Source of the DNA: Cerasibacillus terrae
GTDB lineage: Bacteria; Bacillota; Bacilli; Bacillales; Amphibacillaceae
Reading direction: 5' to 3'
DNA length: 64,000 nt
Assembly (NCBI RefSeq): GCF_008039555.1
Contig: NZ_VDUW01000006.1
Location: 62,001 to 126,000, forward strand
Positions 26,941-36,711 of the stretch are shown here, piece by piece. Each line of letters starts with the position of its first letter. Positions within the stretch are counted from its first letter, which is position 1. The position numbers and the translations under genes are program-made. The notes below the pieces were generated by a model. The model saw only the letters and a list, made by a program, of their open reading frames with translations. It did no database searches and was not told the origin of the DNA.

Positions 26941-27090
26941 TTGAAAAAAGAAGAGAGACAACCCGAATTTAATGCATCGACATTTCTTAATCCTGATTTT
27001 GAGCCTTCATTTCTCTATCCAATTATAGGGGAAGAAGAGACGGAAACAAATCAAATAATGAATTCAAATCAGGAAAATAGTAAAAAATAA
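26941..27090 (+). CDS. Small acidic protein, 49 residues, unknown
   Basis: A TTG codon seven bases after AGGAGGG opens a 49-codon frame encoding MKKEERQPEFNASTFLNPDF and an acidic, Asn-rich tail ending NSKK. The strong ribosome site and the gap left between the lplJ terminator and comK favour a real gene. I recognise no family. No promoter was identified beyond the AT-rich leader. It could be a small regulatory or sporulation protein, but there is no direct evidence for that. Confidence 0.55.
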   Translation: MKKEERQPEFNASTFLNPDFEPSFLYPIIGEEETETNQIMNSNQENSKK

Positions 27091-27194
27091 CTAGAAAAAT
27101 TCAAATTTTTATCACTTTTCTATATACTTTTACCTAGTTTTTTGATAAATTAGTATAAAGCCTCTTTCTTTTCATTCATGAAAGGAAGAATGAA

Positions 27195-27713
27195 ATGATA
27201 AAAAATTTATATACTTCATCACATGAAGTTACTCCTTTGACATTGGCAATTGTTGCAGATCACGATGAAAATGGCAATCCTGGATCTTGGATTTTAGATG
27301 AGCAGGAAGAATATTATGTGAGTGGTATCTCACCAAGCAAGATGATTGACTATGCTTGTCGTTTTTTCGGATCGAGCCTAAAAGGCAGACAAGAAGGGAC
27401 TCGCAATATTTGCGGAATCACCCACAAAGCTCCCATTTCCATTGATCCATCGAGTGGCATGTATTTTTTTCCCACCCTTTCACCAGTAAACCCCGAATGT
27501 TCCTGGATTGCTCACTCCCATATTGAACTGGTGAATAAAGCATCAAATCAAGGTTCAGAAATAGTTTTCATAAACGAAAGAAAACTACTTTTAGATGTAT
27601 CCGTCGGTTCACTACTCAACCAAGTACAACGCACAGCGCAATTTCGTTATTTGTTAGATAGTCGGATTAAGAATTTGCAGAAGCATATGGTGGAAATTGT
27701 TGCAGAGCCCTAA
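27195..27713 (+). CDS. comK: Competence transcription factor ComK, short C-terminus
   Basis: ComK activates the late competence genes and its own promoter in B. subtilis. The 172-residue product has the family blocks ACRFFGSSLKGRQEGTRNIC, ITHKAPISIDP, FFPTLSP and CSWISHSHIE-like WIAHSHIE. It ends soon after the QRTAQFRYLLDSRIKNL segment, so it lacks the roughly 25 C-terminal residues of the 192-residue B. subtilis protein, including the FMLYPK motif through which MecA delivers ComK to ClpCP. The start has a GAAAGGAAG ribosome site. Its 3' end overlaps the convergent yhjD gene by 47 bases. Confidence 0.88.
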   Translation: MIKNLYTSSHEVTPLTLAIVADHDENGNPGSWILDEQEEYYVSGISPSKMIDYACRFFGSSLKGRQEGTRNICGITHKAPISIDPSSGMYFFPTLSPVNPECSWIAHSHIELVNKASNQGSEIVFINERKLLLDVSVGSLLNQVQRTAQFRYLLDSRIKNLQKHMVEIVAEP

Positions 27714-28056
27714 TCATTAATTCCTGTAAGATGTTCTCTACCTTTTTACGAATTGCTGGATGAAAATAACTTCGTATTTCTTCCCGACCTTGACAAATGA
27801 ACAAATAGGATGTAAACATGCCATCTTTCTTTTCTAAATGTACTTGAATCTTTTTATCTCTCATGTCCTTACGCAATTCTTTTCGTTCATTCAATGCTTG
27901 CAGAAGCATTTTTTCTAATAAGTTCAAATAAGGCTCCTCAATCTTAACACCTAGATTGATTGACTTCATGTCTTTTCTAATGACAATAATTGCCATGGAA
28001 AGGAAAAGAAAACGAGAAGCTATTTGCAATTCCTCTCTTTTTAAGTACCGCATCAT
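27667..28056 (-). CDS. yhjD: YhjD-like protein, unknown function
   Basis: A 129-residue soluble protein with a hydrophobic helix near residues 15-25 (LFLSMAIIVI) and a charged, Lys/Arg/Glu-rich remainder. Size and position beside yhjE match B. subtilis YhjD. The start is one of two tandem ATG codons eight bases after TTGGAGGG on the reverse strand; a longer frame of 34 extra codons has no ribosome site. The C-terminal 15 codons lie antisense to the end of comK. No catalytic motif is visible. Confidence 0.7.
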   Translation of the reverse strand: MMRYLKREELQIASRFLFLSMAIIVIRKDMKSINLGVKIEEPYLNLLEKMLLQALNERKELRKDMRDKKIQVHLEKKDGMFTSYLFICQGREEIRSYFHPAIRKKVENILQELMIRALQQFPPYASANS

Positions 28057-28270
28057 GATAGCCCTCCAATAACGAACATTTGTTCTATTATATCTTAAAA
28101 AAGAGACATTATGCAATAAAAATAACAAAATCATAAAATATGAATAGAAAGAGGCCATTTTCTACATTCATACTATACATATGACATGGGTTACTTTAAA
28201 ATAAAAGAAGGACATGATTTTTAATGGGGACATTTTCTAAAAGGCAGTGTGTTTAAGGAGACTTGTAGGG

Positions 28271-28927
28271 ATGTATGTTTACAATATTTTAACCGACTGG
28301 AAACAGTTTTATAAAGAAGGTAATTTAGATGAGTATATTATTGAGTTACTGGACCAATACCAAAGTTTAGGTCCCTTACCAGGTATCTTTTTACCTTTTA
28401 TCGAATCCTTTTTTCCGTTCTTACCTTTATTTGTATTTGTTTTTGCAAATGCTGCGGCATATGGTCTATTACAAGGGTTTATTTTTTCGTGGATTGGATC
28501 TATTCTTGGGGATATTACCGTTTTTATGATTATTCGTAAGCTTGGTAAGAAGCGTATTTTTAATAAACTCCGAAAGAACAAGCAAGTACATAAGGTAACA
28601 AAATGGGTAGAACGTCATGGGTTCGGACCATTATTCGTATTGCTATGTTTTCCTTTTTCTCCGTCATCTGTTATTAATGTCGTGTCAGGACTATCGAAAA
28701 TCCGTGTTTATCAATACGTTCTTGCCATCCTGTTAGGAAAAGCAGTTATGATTTTCTCGATGGCATATGTTGGTTCAAGTATTATTGAATTTGCGAAAAA
28801 TCCGCAAAAAACAATTTTAATTGCCATCTTTATCGGGATGTTTTGGCTGATTGGTAAATATATTGAAAAACGCCTACATAAGAAAACAAATTACGACAGT
28901 ATGGAAACATCTGTGAAAAATGAATAA
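28271..28927 (+). CDS. yhjE: TVP38/TMEM64-family membrane protein YhjE
   Basis: A 218-residue integral membrane protein of the SNARE-associated/DedA-like family (PFAM PF09335), with the family block around LPGIFLPFIESFFPFLPLFVFVF, then WIGSILGDITVFMIIRKLGKK and FPFSPSSVINVVSGLSKI. Members of this superfamily are implicated in lipid scrambling or transport across membranes; the substrate here is unknown. ATG 28271 is ten bases after AAGGAG; an upstream GTG is inside the leader. A terminator follows. Confidence 0.85.
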   Translation: MYVYNILTDWKQFYKEGNLDEYIIELLDQYQSLGPLPGIFLPFIESFFPFLPLFVFVFANAAAYGLLQGFIFSWIGSILGDITVFMIIRKLGKKRIFNKLRKNKQVHKVTKWVERHGFGPLFVLLCFPFSPSSVINVVSGLSKIRVYQYVLAILLGKAVMIFSMAYVGSSIIEFAKNPQKTILIAIFIGMFWLIGKYIEKRLHKKTNYDSMETSVKNE

Positions 28928-28934
28928 CACTATA

Positions 28935-28984
28935 TGAAAGCTTCTATCTTTGATAAAATAATAAATAAGATAGAAGCTTTTTTA
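28935..28984 (+). terminator. Terminator of yhjE
   Basis: A perfect 14-bp stem (AAAGCTTCTATCTT and complement) with a 16-base AT-rich loop and a T-tract. It lies close before addB. Confidence 0.88.
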
Positions 28985-29010
28985 ATGATGAATATAAAGG
29001 AGAAAAAAGA

Positions 29011-32000
29011 ATGGGACTACGATTTATCTTGGGGAGATCAGGTACAGATAAAAGTGCAGCCATTTTTAAAGAAATAAAAGAAAAATCCATTCATGATCCA
29101 CAAGGGCCACCAATCTTTTATATCGTACCTGACCAGATGACCTTTGATCAAGAATATACATTGTTTCGTGATCCTAAATTTACGGGAAGTATTCGAACAC
29201 AAGTAGCGAGTTTTTCTCGCTTAGCTTGGCGAGTACTTCAAGAAACAGGTGGAGGAACAAGACAATTTATTAGCTCCATCGGTATTCAAATGTTGCTTCG
29301 AAAAATCATTCAAGAAAAACAAGGGGATTGGCTTGTTTTTCAAAAAGCAACGGAAAAACAAGGATTTATTGAACAATTAGAAACGATGATTACCGAATTT
29401 AAACGCTATCAAATTACCCCTGACATGCTTTCACAACAAAAAGAAGTAATTGATCAATTTGTCCATAAAGAAGCTGGAGAAACTGCTTTAATGAACAAAT
29501 TGGATGATTTAACTTATATTTACGAAAAGTTAGAACTCCATTTGAAAAATCAATATATTGATGGAGAAGATCAGCTTCAATTATTAGCAGAGAAAATACC
29601 TCAAGCAAGCTTTTTACAAGATGCGGAAATTTATTTAGATGGGTTCCACCGATTTACGCCAATAGAATTACATGTAGTAAAAACGTTAATGCAAACATGT
29701 AAACGACTAACCATTGTATTAACAACAGACGATCCTGAAATAGATGAAGGGGAGATCCCAGAGCTAGATTTATTTTACCAAACAAAAACAACCTATCATC
29801 AATTAAAGCAATTGGCACAAGAAGATGGTATATCGATTGAATCACCTGTGTATTTACAGGCAGAAGAAGGGAAGTTTCAAGACCATCCTTATTTTGCTCA
29901 CTTAGAAAAACACTTTCATGAAACGCCTGTTCCAACATATGATGGACAAGTACCAATTAAAATCGCAGAAGCAGTCCATCCACGTGCTGAAGTAGAAGGG
30001 GTTGCACAGGAGATATTACAACTCGTTCGGGAAGATGGCTATCGTTTTCGTGAGATTTCTATTCTGATGCGAGAGTCGGAAACCTATCATGATTTAATTG
30101 CAACGATTTTCGAAGATTACGAGATTCCGGTATTTATTGATGAAAAACGATCGATGTTAAACCATTCTCTTGTCGAATTTATTCGTTCCTTATTAGAAGT
30201 TATCCATGGGAATTGGCGTTATGATGCTGTTTTTCGTATGTTGAAAACCGGATTTATCCCAATTCAAGATAAAAAATATCCTTTAACAAGGGATGCGATA
30301 GACGAGTTGGAAAACTATTGTTTGGAATACGGAATTCGTTCGCGAAGTAGTTGGTTTTCTGAAGAAGAATGGACTTATGAGCGTTATCGTGGGTTTCAAC
30401 GTAAAGCACAAACAGATGATGAACAATGTGTGCAAGAGCGAATCAATCGCTATCGAAATCAAGTAACACATGCCTTGCGTCCGTGTGATGAGGCAATTAG
30501 AAATGCAACGACTGTTCGTGAATATTGTGAAATTATCTATACCTTACTCGAGAAACTCCATGTTCCGAAAAAATTAGAAGAACTTCGCTCCTTGTATGAC
30601 GATGCTGGACAAATTGAAAAGGGCCGTGAACAAGAACAAGTTTGGAATGCACTTATTCAATTATTTGATGAAATGGTGGAAATGGTTGGAGATGAAAGTC
30701 TTTCATTTACTGTGTTTCAGGAAATGTTGGATGCTGGTTTTCAAACGTTGAAGTTTGCCCATGTTCCACCAAGCATGGATCATGTGATTGTTGGTTCTGT
30801 AGATCGTTCTAGAATCAGTGGGAAAGCATGCACCTTTTTACTTGGAGTAAATGAAGGATTATGGCCAATGAAGCCACCAGCAGACAGTGTGATTAATGAA
30901 CAAGAACGTGAATTGCTTGCTATTCATGGGATGAAGTTAGCAGATACAAGTAAACGCCAATTATTAGATGATTGGTTTTATATGTATCTCGCATTTACAT
31001 CAGCCGAAAAATACTTATGGGTGAGCTATCCGATTAGTAATGAAGAGGGTAAAGCAAAAATGCCATCTCAATTAATTCGGAAGTTAGAACAGTTATTTCC
31101 GGTTTGTGAGGAACATTTACTCCTACAAGACCCCGATGAATTGGTTGATGCCGAACGATTTATTACTACACGAGAAAAAACAAGGGCAGCTTTAACTGCT
31201 CAGTTATCACGATATGTAAGGGGTTATCCGATGAAACCGGTGTGGTGGCATGTTTTAAATTGGTATATGACAAACCACCCGAAACAGAGTACATCCTATA
31301 ATGTCTTGCAAAGTTTACGATATGAAAACAAACCTGTGTCATTAACAAAAGAAACGGTTACGAAATTATATCCGAAACAGATTAAAGCGAGTGTTTCTCG
31401 TTTAGAAACATATTACCGCTGTTCATTTCAGCATTTCGCGAAATACAGTCTAGGGTTAAAGGAAAGAAAAACATTTAAATTGGATGCACCAGATATTGGA
31501 CAGCTTTTCCATGAAGCATTAAAAATTATTACAGAATGGATTCAAGAAGAAGGAACAGATTATGCAAAATTAACAAAAGAGAATGCGAATGGCTATGCGA
31601 AACGAGCTGTTCATCAATTAGCTCCCGTTTTACAACATCGTATCTTATATAGTTCCAATCGTTATCAATACATTCAACAGAAATTACAACAAGTAATCGC
31701 TAGAGCGACCTTTGTATTAAGTGAACAAGCACGAAAAAGCGAATTTTCACCCATTGGTTTAGAACTAGGATTTGGACTTGAACAAGATGCAGACCTTCCA
31801 CCGATTACATTAGAATTACCGAATGGGTTTGAGCTTGTTTTACGAGGGCAGATTGACCGTGTAGACCGTGCATCACAAAATGGTCAACTGTATTTGCGAA
31901 TTATTGATTATAAATCTAGTGCCCATCAATTACGTTTATTGGATGTCTATTATGGGCTTAGTTTACAAATGTTGGCTTACTTAGATGTAGTATTAGCGCA

Positions 32001-32514
32001 TTCAGAGCAATGGCTCGGTATTAAAGCATCTCCAGCAGGAGTTCTGTATTTCCATGTTCATAACCCGATGATTTCTGGAAAAATACCTTTAAATGAACAA
32101 GCCATTGAAAAGGAAATATTTAAACAATATAAAATGCAAGGATTACTTGTTCGTGATGAAGGAATTGTTCAATTGATGGATACTTCTTTAAGCTCAGGGA
32201 CAAGCCAGATTATTCCCGCTGGTTTAAAAAAGAATGGTGGATTTTACAGCCACTCTAAAGTAGCGGATGATGAAACATTTTCAGTTTTACAAAATCATAT
32301 CCACCAGCTAATGACAAAGGCTGGAATTGATATTACAACAGGTGAGATTGATTTAAATCCATTCCAACATAAACAGCAAAATGCGTGTACATTTTGCCCA
32401 TTTAAATCTGTTTGTCAATTTGATCCAATCATTGAAACAAATACGTTCAAAAAGATACCAGATATAAAAGATGATGATATTTTAACAATATTACGGAAGG
32501 AAGGGGACAAGTAA
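29011..32514 (+). CDS. addB: AddB subunit of the AddAB helicase-nuclease
   Basis: AddB, with AddA, processes broken DNA ends for recombination and reads Chi sites. The 1167 residues include the helicase-like domain and the C-terminal nuclease (LRIIDYKSS). The four iron-sulphur cysteines are present: one in YYRCSFQHF, three in ACTFCPFKSVCQF. The N-terminal Walker A is atypical: GRSGTDKS (8-15), with Asp13 where the consensus has glycine; B. subtilis AddB has GRSGSGKT. The protein is otherwise full length and collinear. addA starts directly after its stop. Confidence 0.96.
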   Translation: MGLRFILGRSGTDKSAAIFKEIKEKSIHDPQGPPIFYIVPDQMTFDQEYTLFRDPKFTGSIRTQVASFSRLAWRVLQETGGGTRQFISSIGIQMLLRKIIQEKQGDWLVFQKATEKQGFIEQLETMITEFKRYQITPDMLSQQKEVIDQFVHKEAGETALMNKLDDLTYIYEKLELHLKNQYIDGEDQLQLLAEKIPQASFLQDAEIYLDGFHRFTPIELHVVKTLMQTCKRLTIVLTTDDPEIDEGEIPELDLFYQTKTTYHQLKQLAQEDGISIESPVYLQAEEGKFQDHPYFAHLEKHFHETPVPTYDGQVPIKIAEAVHPRAEVEGVAQEILQLVREDGYRFREISILMRESETYHDLIATIFEDYEIPVFIDEKRSMLNHSLVEFIRSLLEVIHGNWRYDAVFRMLKTGFIPIQDKKYPLTRDAIDELENYCLEYGIRSRSSWFSEEEWTYERYRGFQRKAQTDDEQCVQERINRYRNQVTHALRPCDEAIRNATTVREYCEIIYTLLEKLHVPKKLEELRSLYDDAGQIEKGREQEQVWNALIQLFDEMVEMVGDESLSFTVFQEMLDAGFQTLKFAHVPPSMDHVIVGSVDRSRISGKACTFLLGVNEGLWPMKPPADSVINEQERELLAIHGMKLADTSKRQLLDDWFYMYLAFTSAEKYLWVSYPISNEEGKAKMPSQLIRKLEQLFPVCEEHLLLQDPDELVDAERFITTREKTRAALTAQLSRYVRGYPMKPVWWHVLNWYMTNHPKQSTSYNVLQSLRYENKPVSLTKETVTKLYPKQIKASVSRLETYYRCSFQHFAKYSLGLKERKTFKLDAPDIGQLFHEALKIITEWIQEEGTDYAKLTKENANGYAKRAVHQLAPVLQHRILYSSNRYQYIQQKLQQVIARATFVLSEQARKSEFSPIGLELGFGLEQDADLPPITLELPNGFELVLRGQIDRVDRASQNGQLYLRIIDYKSSAHQLRLLDVYYGLSLQMLAYLDVVLAHSEQWLGIKASPAGVLYFHVHNPMISGKIPLNEQAIEKEIFKQYKMQGLLVRDEGIVQLMDTSLSSGTSQIIPAGLKKNGGFYSHSKVADDETFSVLQNHIHQLMTKAGIDITTGEIDLNPFQHKQQNACTFCPFKSVCQFDPIIETNTFKKIPDIKDDDILTILRKEGDK

Positions 32515-35500
32515 ATGGTGAAATGGACACAAGAACAAGAAAAGGCAATTTACACATCAGGTAGTGACGTACTTGTGGCTGCAGCAGCAGGTTCCGGGAA
32601 AACGGCTGTATTAGTAGAGCGCATTATTCAAAAAGTTCTTAATCAAGACCATCCAGTAGATATTGATTCTTTACTCGTTGTTACCTTTACCAATGCGGCA
32701 GCACAAGAGATGCGTAATCGTGTAGGAGAAGCATTGGAAAAAGCATTAGCGAATCACCCAACATCCAATCATTTAAAACGTCAATTATCTTTATTACAAC
32801 GGGCATCCATTTCCACGCTTCATTCTTTCTGTTTGGATATTGTGAAACAATATGCATATCTTTTGGATATTGATCCACGGTTTCGGATTGCCGATGATAT
32901 GGAAGCAGATTTAATCCAACAAGAAGTAATGGAGGATTTATTTGAAGATTGGTATGGAAAAGAAGAAGCTGTTCGTGAGCGTTTCTTTGCAGTGGTGGAC
33001 CGGTTTTCAAATGATCGTAATGATATAGATGTAGAAACATTAATTCTAGAACTATATCAATTCGCGATTCAAAATCCATGGCCAGAAAAATGGTTGGATG
33101 AATTAGGCATTGTTTATCATGTGCCAGAAAATTGGACAGAAGAAGAACTTCCGTGGTTACAAATTTTAAAGGAAGAAGTAAATGACCAATTTATAGCGAT
33201 GGAAGCAGAAATGAAGCGGGCAATGGAAATTGCAAGGGAAAGTGATGGACCATACACATATATGGAAACAATCGAGTCTGATGAAAAAATGCTTCATGAA
33301 GCAAAGGAATTTTTAACATCATGGACAGACTTAGAGACCTTCATGCAAACAAGTAAATTTGTACGCTTGTCTAGTAAGAAAATGGAATGTAACGAAGATA
33401 AAAAAGAACAAGTGAAAAAGTTACGAGATCAATATAAAGACCGTTGGAAAAAGCTAACCGAGAAATTTTTCGTCCGTAACTTAGAAAGTCATGTAGCAGA
33501 CATGCAAGAGTTACTCCCAGTAGTTGAGCAGCTAACTGAATTAGTAAAGGACTTTAAAAAACGATTTACAAAATTGAAAAAGGAAAAGGGAGTAGTCGAT
33601 TTTTCCGACTTAGAACACTATTGCTTACAATTATTAATCGGTGAAGCATCTACACCAGTTCAAGTGATTCCGTCCAATGTGGCAGAGCGCTTGCAAGATC
33701 AATTCAGTGAAGTGTTAGTGGATGAATATCAAGATACAAACCTCGTTCAAGAGACGATATTACGCCTTGTTCGTAAACCAGAGGAATTAGGGAATATGTT
33801 CATGGTTGGGGATGTGAAACAAAGTATTTATCGTTTCCGTCATGCAGAACCAACCTTATTCATTGAAAAATATAAACAGTTTTCTAATGCAGATTACCCT
33901 GGAGAACGAATTGATTTAGCTAGAAACTTTCGGAGTCGAAAAGAAGTTTTAGCCGCAACTAATTTCATATTCAGGCAAATTTTAGATGAAAAGCTTGGAG
34001 AAATGAATTATACGAAAGATGCAGAATTAATTTATGGAAATAAGACATATGATGAATTGCCATTTCCGGAAGCAACACCAGAACTGATTATCATTGATCG
34101 AGAAAAGCCAGAGGAACAATCTATTTCTCCTGATGAAGAGAGTTATCTAGATTTAGAAAAAGCACAATTAGAAGCACGTGTCTATGCGGAGAAAATCAAA
34201 CAATGGATTGGTAAAGAAGAGAATACAACTCCATTACAAGTTTTCGATAAAGAAAGAGGAGCACAGCGAGATGTTCAATATCGAGACATTGTTATATTAC
34301 TACGTTCTATGACAGGTGCACCAACAATGGTGGATGAACTAAAAAAACAAGGAATACCGGTGTATGCGGAATTATCCACTGGATACTTTGATGCAATCGA
34401 AGTGAAAGTGATGATTAGTTTTTTAAAAACCATTGATAATCCAAGACAGGATATTCCACTAGCTTCTGTTTTACGTTCGCCAATTGTTCAACTCAATGAA
34501 GAAGAATTAGCGAAAATTCGTTTAGCAGACAACAAACGAACCTATTATGATGCCCTTAAAGCATATACGAAACAACATGATGATGAGATGACAAGAAAAA
34601 TAGCATTGTTTTTAGAACAATTAAAACGATTTCGGATTGCTTCTAGACAAGGCGCGCTCTCTGAATTAATTTGGAAGATTTACAGGGAAACAGGATTCTA
34701 TGATTTTGTCGGTGGAATGCCTGGTGGAAGACAACGCCAAGCAAATCTTCGTGCATTATACGACCGTGCTCGAGGGTACGAAACAACATCTTTTCGTGGT
34801 TTATTCCGGTTTTTACGATTTATTGAACGAATGGAAGAAAAAGGGGATGACCTCGGGGCAGCAAAGGCGCTTAGTGAACAGGAAGACGTTGTTCGTATTA
34901 TGACCATTCATAAAAGTAAGGGATTAGAATTTCCAGTGGTCATTGTCGGAGAAATGGCTAAAGAATTTAATTTAAAAGATACCCAAAAGCGGTATTTACT
35001 ACACAAAGAACTTGGATTTGCAAGTAATTATATTGATCCAATCAAACGTATTACGTATCCAACATTATTTATCCAAGCTGTGAAAAATGAGAAACTACGA
35101 GAATTATTAGCAGAAGAAATGCGTGTTCTCTATGTTGCATTAACACGTGCAAGGGAAAAGCTTGTCATGGTTGGAAATATCCCTTCATTTGAAAAAAAAC
35201 AAGATAAATGGGAACAAATGCTAGATCATTCTGACTGGGTATTTCCTGCTTATTTTCGTGAACAATTTAAAACATATCTTGATTGGGTCGGAATTTCGCT
35301 GATGCGTCATACAACATGTGACATTTTAAGGACAGAAGAAGTAAATGAGCATGTTCTATCCGAAATCCAAAAAGACCCTTCGAAATGGAAGATACAGATT
35401 TTACATGGAAGTGAATTAGAAAATTTAGAGGATGCAGTTTTGGAAAGGAATGAAGAGATAAAGGAACATCTTCATGAGTGGCAAACCGTTCAAACAGAGG

Positions 35501-36264
35501 ATAAAGCATTAGATGAGTTTGTGGATGAAAGACTTACCTTTAAATATCCACACCAAGCTGCTATAACAACACGAGCGAAACAATCAGTAACAGAAATCAA
35601 ACGGCTATATGAAGAAAAGGATGCGTTTAGTGCAGACCAAATCATTGTTCCTTTTCAAGCACCTATTACAAAACGGCCAGCATTCATGCAACGTGAAAAA
35701 ACCATTTCGGCAGCAGAGAAAGGAACAGCCATGCATACCGTAATGCAACATATTCCATTTAGAAAAGAAATGAATCATGCGGAGATAGAGGAATTCATCG
35801 AAAGTTTAGTAGACAAAGAGATATTACGAAGGGAAATGGCCGATGTAGTAGATATCGATGCCGTGGAGCGATTTTTCCATACAAATATTGCTGAATATAT
35901 GAAAACTGTACCAAAAATCTACCGAGAAATCCCGTTTAGTTTAACACTCCCAGCAAACGAAGTGTATCAAACATGGAAAAGTGATGAAGAAGAACAAATT
36001 TTAATTCAAGGGGTATTAGACTGTGTAATTCCACAAGAAGATGGATGGATCATCTTAGATTACAAAACAGATACCATCAATGGTGAGGTAACAGATGAAG
36101 TAAAACAGCAACTAGAAAAACGATATACTACCCAATTAAATCTCTATCGGAAAGCCATTGAAACGATTTGGCAACAACCTGTCAAAACAACTTATTTATA
36201 TTTCTTTTCGAAGGAATTATTGCTTGAAGTAAAAGGACAAGAAATAGGGGCGAAATTAAACTAG
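32515..36264 (+). CDS. addA: AddA helicase-nuclease subunit
   Basis: AddA is the active 3'-5' UvrD-like helicase and second nuclease of AddAB. The 1249 residues show Walker A AAAAGSGKT (22-30), motif Ia VTFTNAAAQEM, Walker B VDEYQDTN, motif III GDVKQSIYRFRHA, motif V/VI TIHKSKGLEFPVV and YVALTRAREKL, and the C-terminal nuclease site IILDYKTDT. All are intact, unlike the AddB Walker A. The stop of addB abuts the ATG. A terminator is found about 190 bases after its stop, inside the next ORF. Confidence 0.97.
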   Translation: MVKWTQEQEKAIYTSGSDVLVAAAAGSGKTAVLVERIIQKVLNQDHPVDIDSLLVVTFTNAAAQEMRNRVGEALEKALANHPTSNHLKRQLSLLQRASISTLHSFCLDIVKQYAYLLDIDPRFRIADDMEADLIQQEVMEDLFEDWYGKEEAVRERFFAVVDRFSNDRNDIDVETLILELYQFAIQNPWPEKWLDELGIVYHVPENWTEEELPWLQILKEEVNDQFIAMEAEMKRAMEIARESDGPYTYMETIESDEKMLHEAKEFLTSWTDLETFMQTSKFVRLSSKKMECNEDKKEQVKKLRDQYKDRWKKLTEKFFVRNLESHVADMQELLPVVEQLTELVKDFKKRFTKLKKEKGVVDFSDLEHYCLQLLIGEASTPVQVIPSNVAERLQDQFSEVLVDEYQDTNLVQETILRLVRKPEELGNMFMVGDVKQSIYRFRHAEPTLFIEKYKQFSNADYPGERIDLARNFRSRKEVLAATNFIFRQILDEKLGEMNYTKDAELIYGNKTYDELPFPEATPELIIIDREKPEEQSISPDEESYLDLEKAQLEARVYAEKIKQWIGKEENTTPLQVFDKERGAQRDVQYRDIVILLRSMTGAPTMVDELKKQGIPVYAELSTGYFDAIEVKVMISFLKTIDNPRQDIPLASVLRSPIVQLNEEELAKIRLADNKRTYYDALKAYTKQHDDEMTRKIALFLEQLKRFRIASRQGALSELIWKIYRETGFYDFVGGMPGGRQRQANLRALYDRARGYETTSFRGLFRFLRFIERMEEKGDDLGAAKALSEQEDVVRIMTIHKSKGLEFPVVIVGEMAKEFNLKDTQKRYLLHKELGFASNYIDPIKRITYPTLFIQAVKNEKLRELLAEEMRVLYVALTRAREKLVMVGNIPSFEKKQDKWEQMLDHSDWVFPAYFREQFKTYLDWVGISLMRHTTCDILRTEEVNEHVLSEIQKDPSKWKIQILHGSELENLEDAVLERNEEIKEHLHEWQTVQTEDKALDEFVDERLTFKYPHQAAITTRAKQSVTEIKRLYEEKDAFSADQIIVPFQAPITKRPAFMQREKTISAAEKGTAMHTVMQHIPFRKEMNHAEIEEFIESLVDKEILRREMADVVDIDAVERFFHTNIAEYMKTVPKIYREIPFSLTLPANEVYQTWKSDEEEQILIQGVLDCVIPQEDGWIILDYKTDTINGEVTDEVKQQLEKRYTTQLNLYRKAIETIWQQPVKTTYLYFFSKELLLEVKGQEIGAKLN

Positions 36265-36305
36265 TTATGTTAGGATAAATATAAAAGATATTAAAAGGGG
36301 AGAAT

Positions 36306-36557
36306 ATGATGAGTAAAACCGATGAAGGATACAGGAAGATTCAGTTAGGCTTTCATTTAATTATTCTCCTTTTTGAAACAGGTATAAAACAAAAGGCTAA
36401 CACACTAAAAAACCTCCTAAAAATGTGCAACTATAGGATACTAGCATTAGAAAAAAGGTCGGAAATGGATCCGATCTTTTTCTCTGTCATTTTAGTTCAG
36501 AAATTTTTGATTTCATATATGGAACATTATGTTAATATTGAATGGATAGTTATATGA
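36306..36557 (+). CDS. Orphan ORF with strong ribosome site, crossed by a terminator
   Basis: An 83-codon frame starts ATGATG six bases after AAGGGGAG and encodes MSKTDEGYRKIQLGFHLIIL and a basic middle. A rho-independent terminator (36451-36481) lies inside the frame, which argues that the part after residue 50 is not a normal gene. It may be the 5' remnant of a gene whose original 3' part was lost, now read by chance through the terminator. I recognise no family. Confidence 0.35.
   Translation: MMSKTDEGYRKIQLGFHLIILLFETGIKQKANTLKNLLKMCNYRILALEKRSEMDPIFFSVILVQKFLISYMEHYVNIEWIVI
36451..36481 (+). terminator. Terminator of addBA
   Basis: A 12-bp stem (AAAAAGGTCGGA with TCCGATCTTTTT, one G-U pair) and a T-tract. 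It falls inside the orphan ORF at 36306-36557. Confidence 0.8.
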
Positions 36558-36655
36558 ATGAATCTGTATTCATAGATAAGTTAAAGTATTTTTATGAAAG
36601 AATGAAAAAGGGGGCGGATTTCAAATGCCCATATCAAACGAATAGGTGTATTTAA
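36554..36655 (+). CDS. 33-residue ORF coupled to the orphan ORF
   Basis: ATG overlaps the stop of the preceding ORF in ATGA. The peptide MNESVFIDKLKYFYERMKKG continues ADFKCPYQTNRCI. It lies in front of an immunity-like gene, so it could be a fragment of a lost toxin C-terminus, but that is speculation. Coding evidence is weak. Confidence 0.25.
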   Translation: MNESVFIDKLKYFYERMKKGADFKCPYQTNRCI

Positions 36656-36711
36656 ACAATAAGAGATCAAAGGATTTGTACATAATGGAATAGAGATTAT
36701 GGAGTGATAAA

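Noticed and set aside
36306..36557. Treating the 83-codon ORF after addA as a full normal gene
   Set aside because: The addBA terminator lies inside the frame. It is kept only as a low-confidence orphan or remnant.
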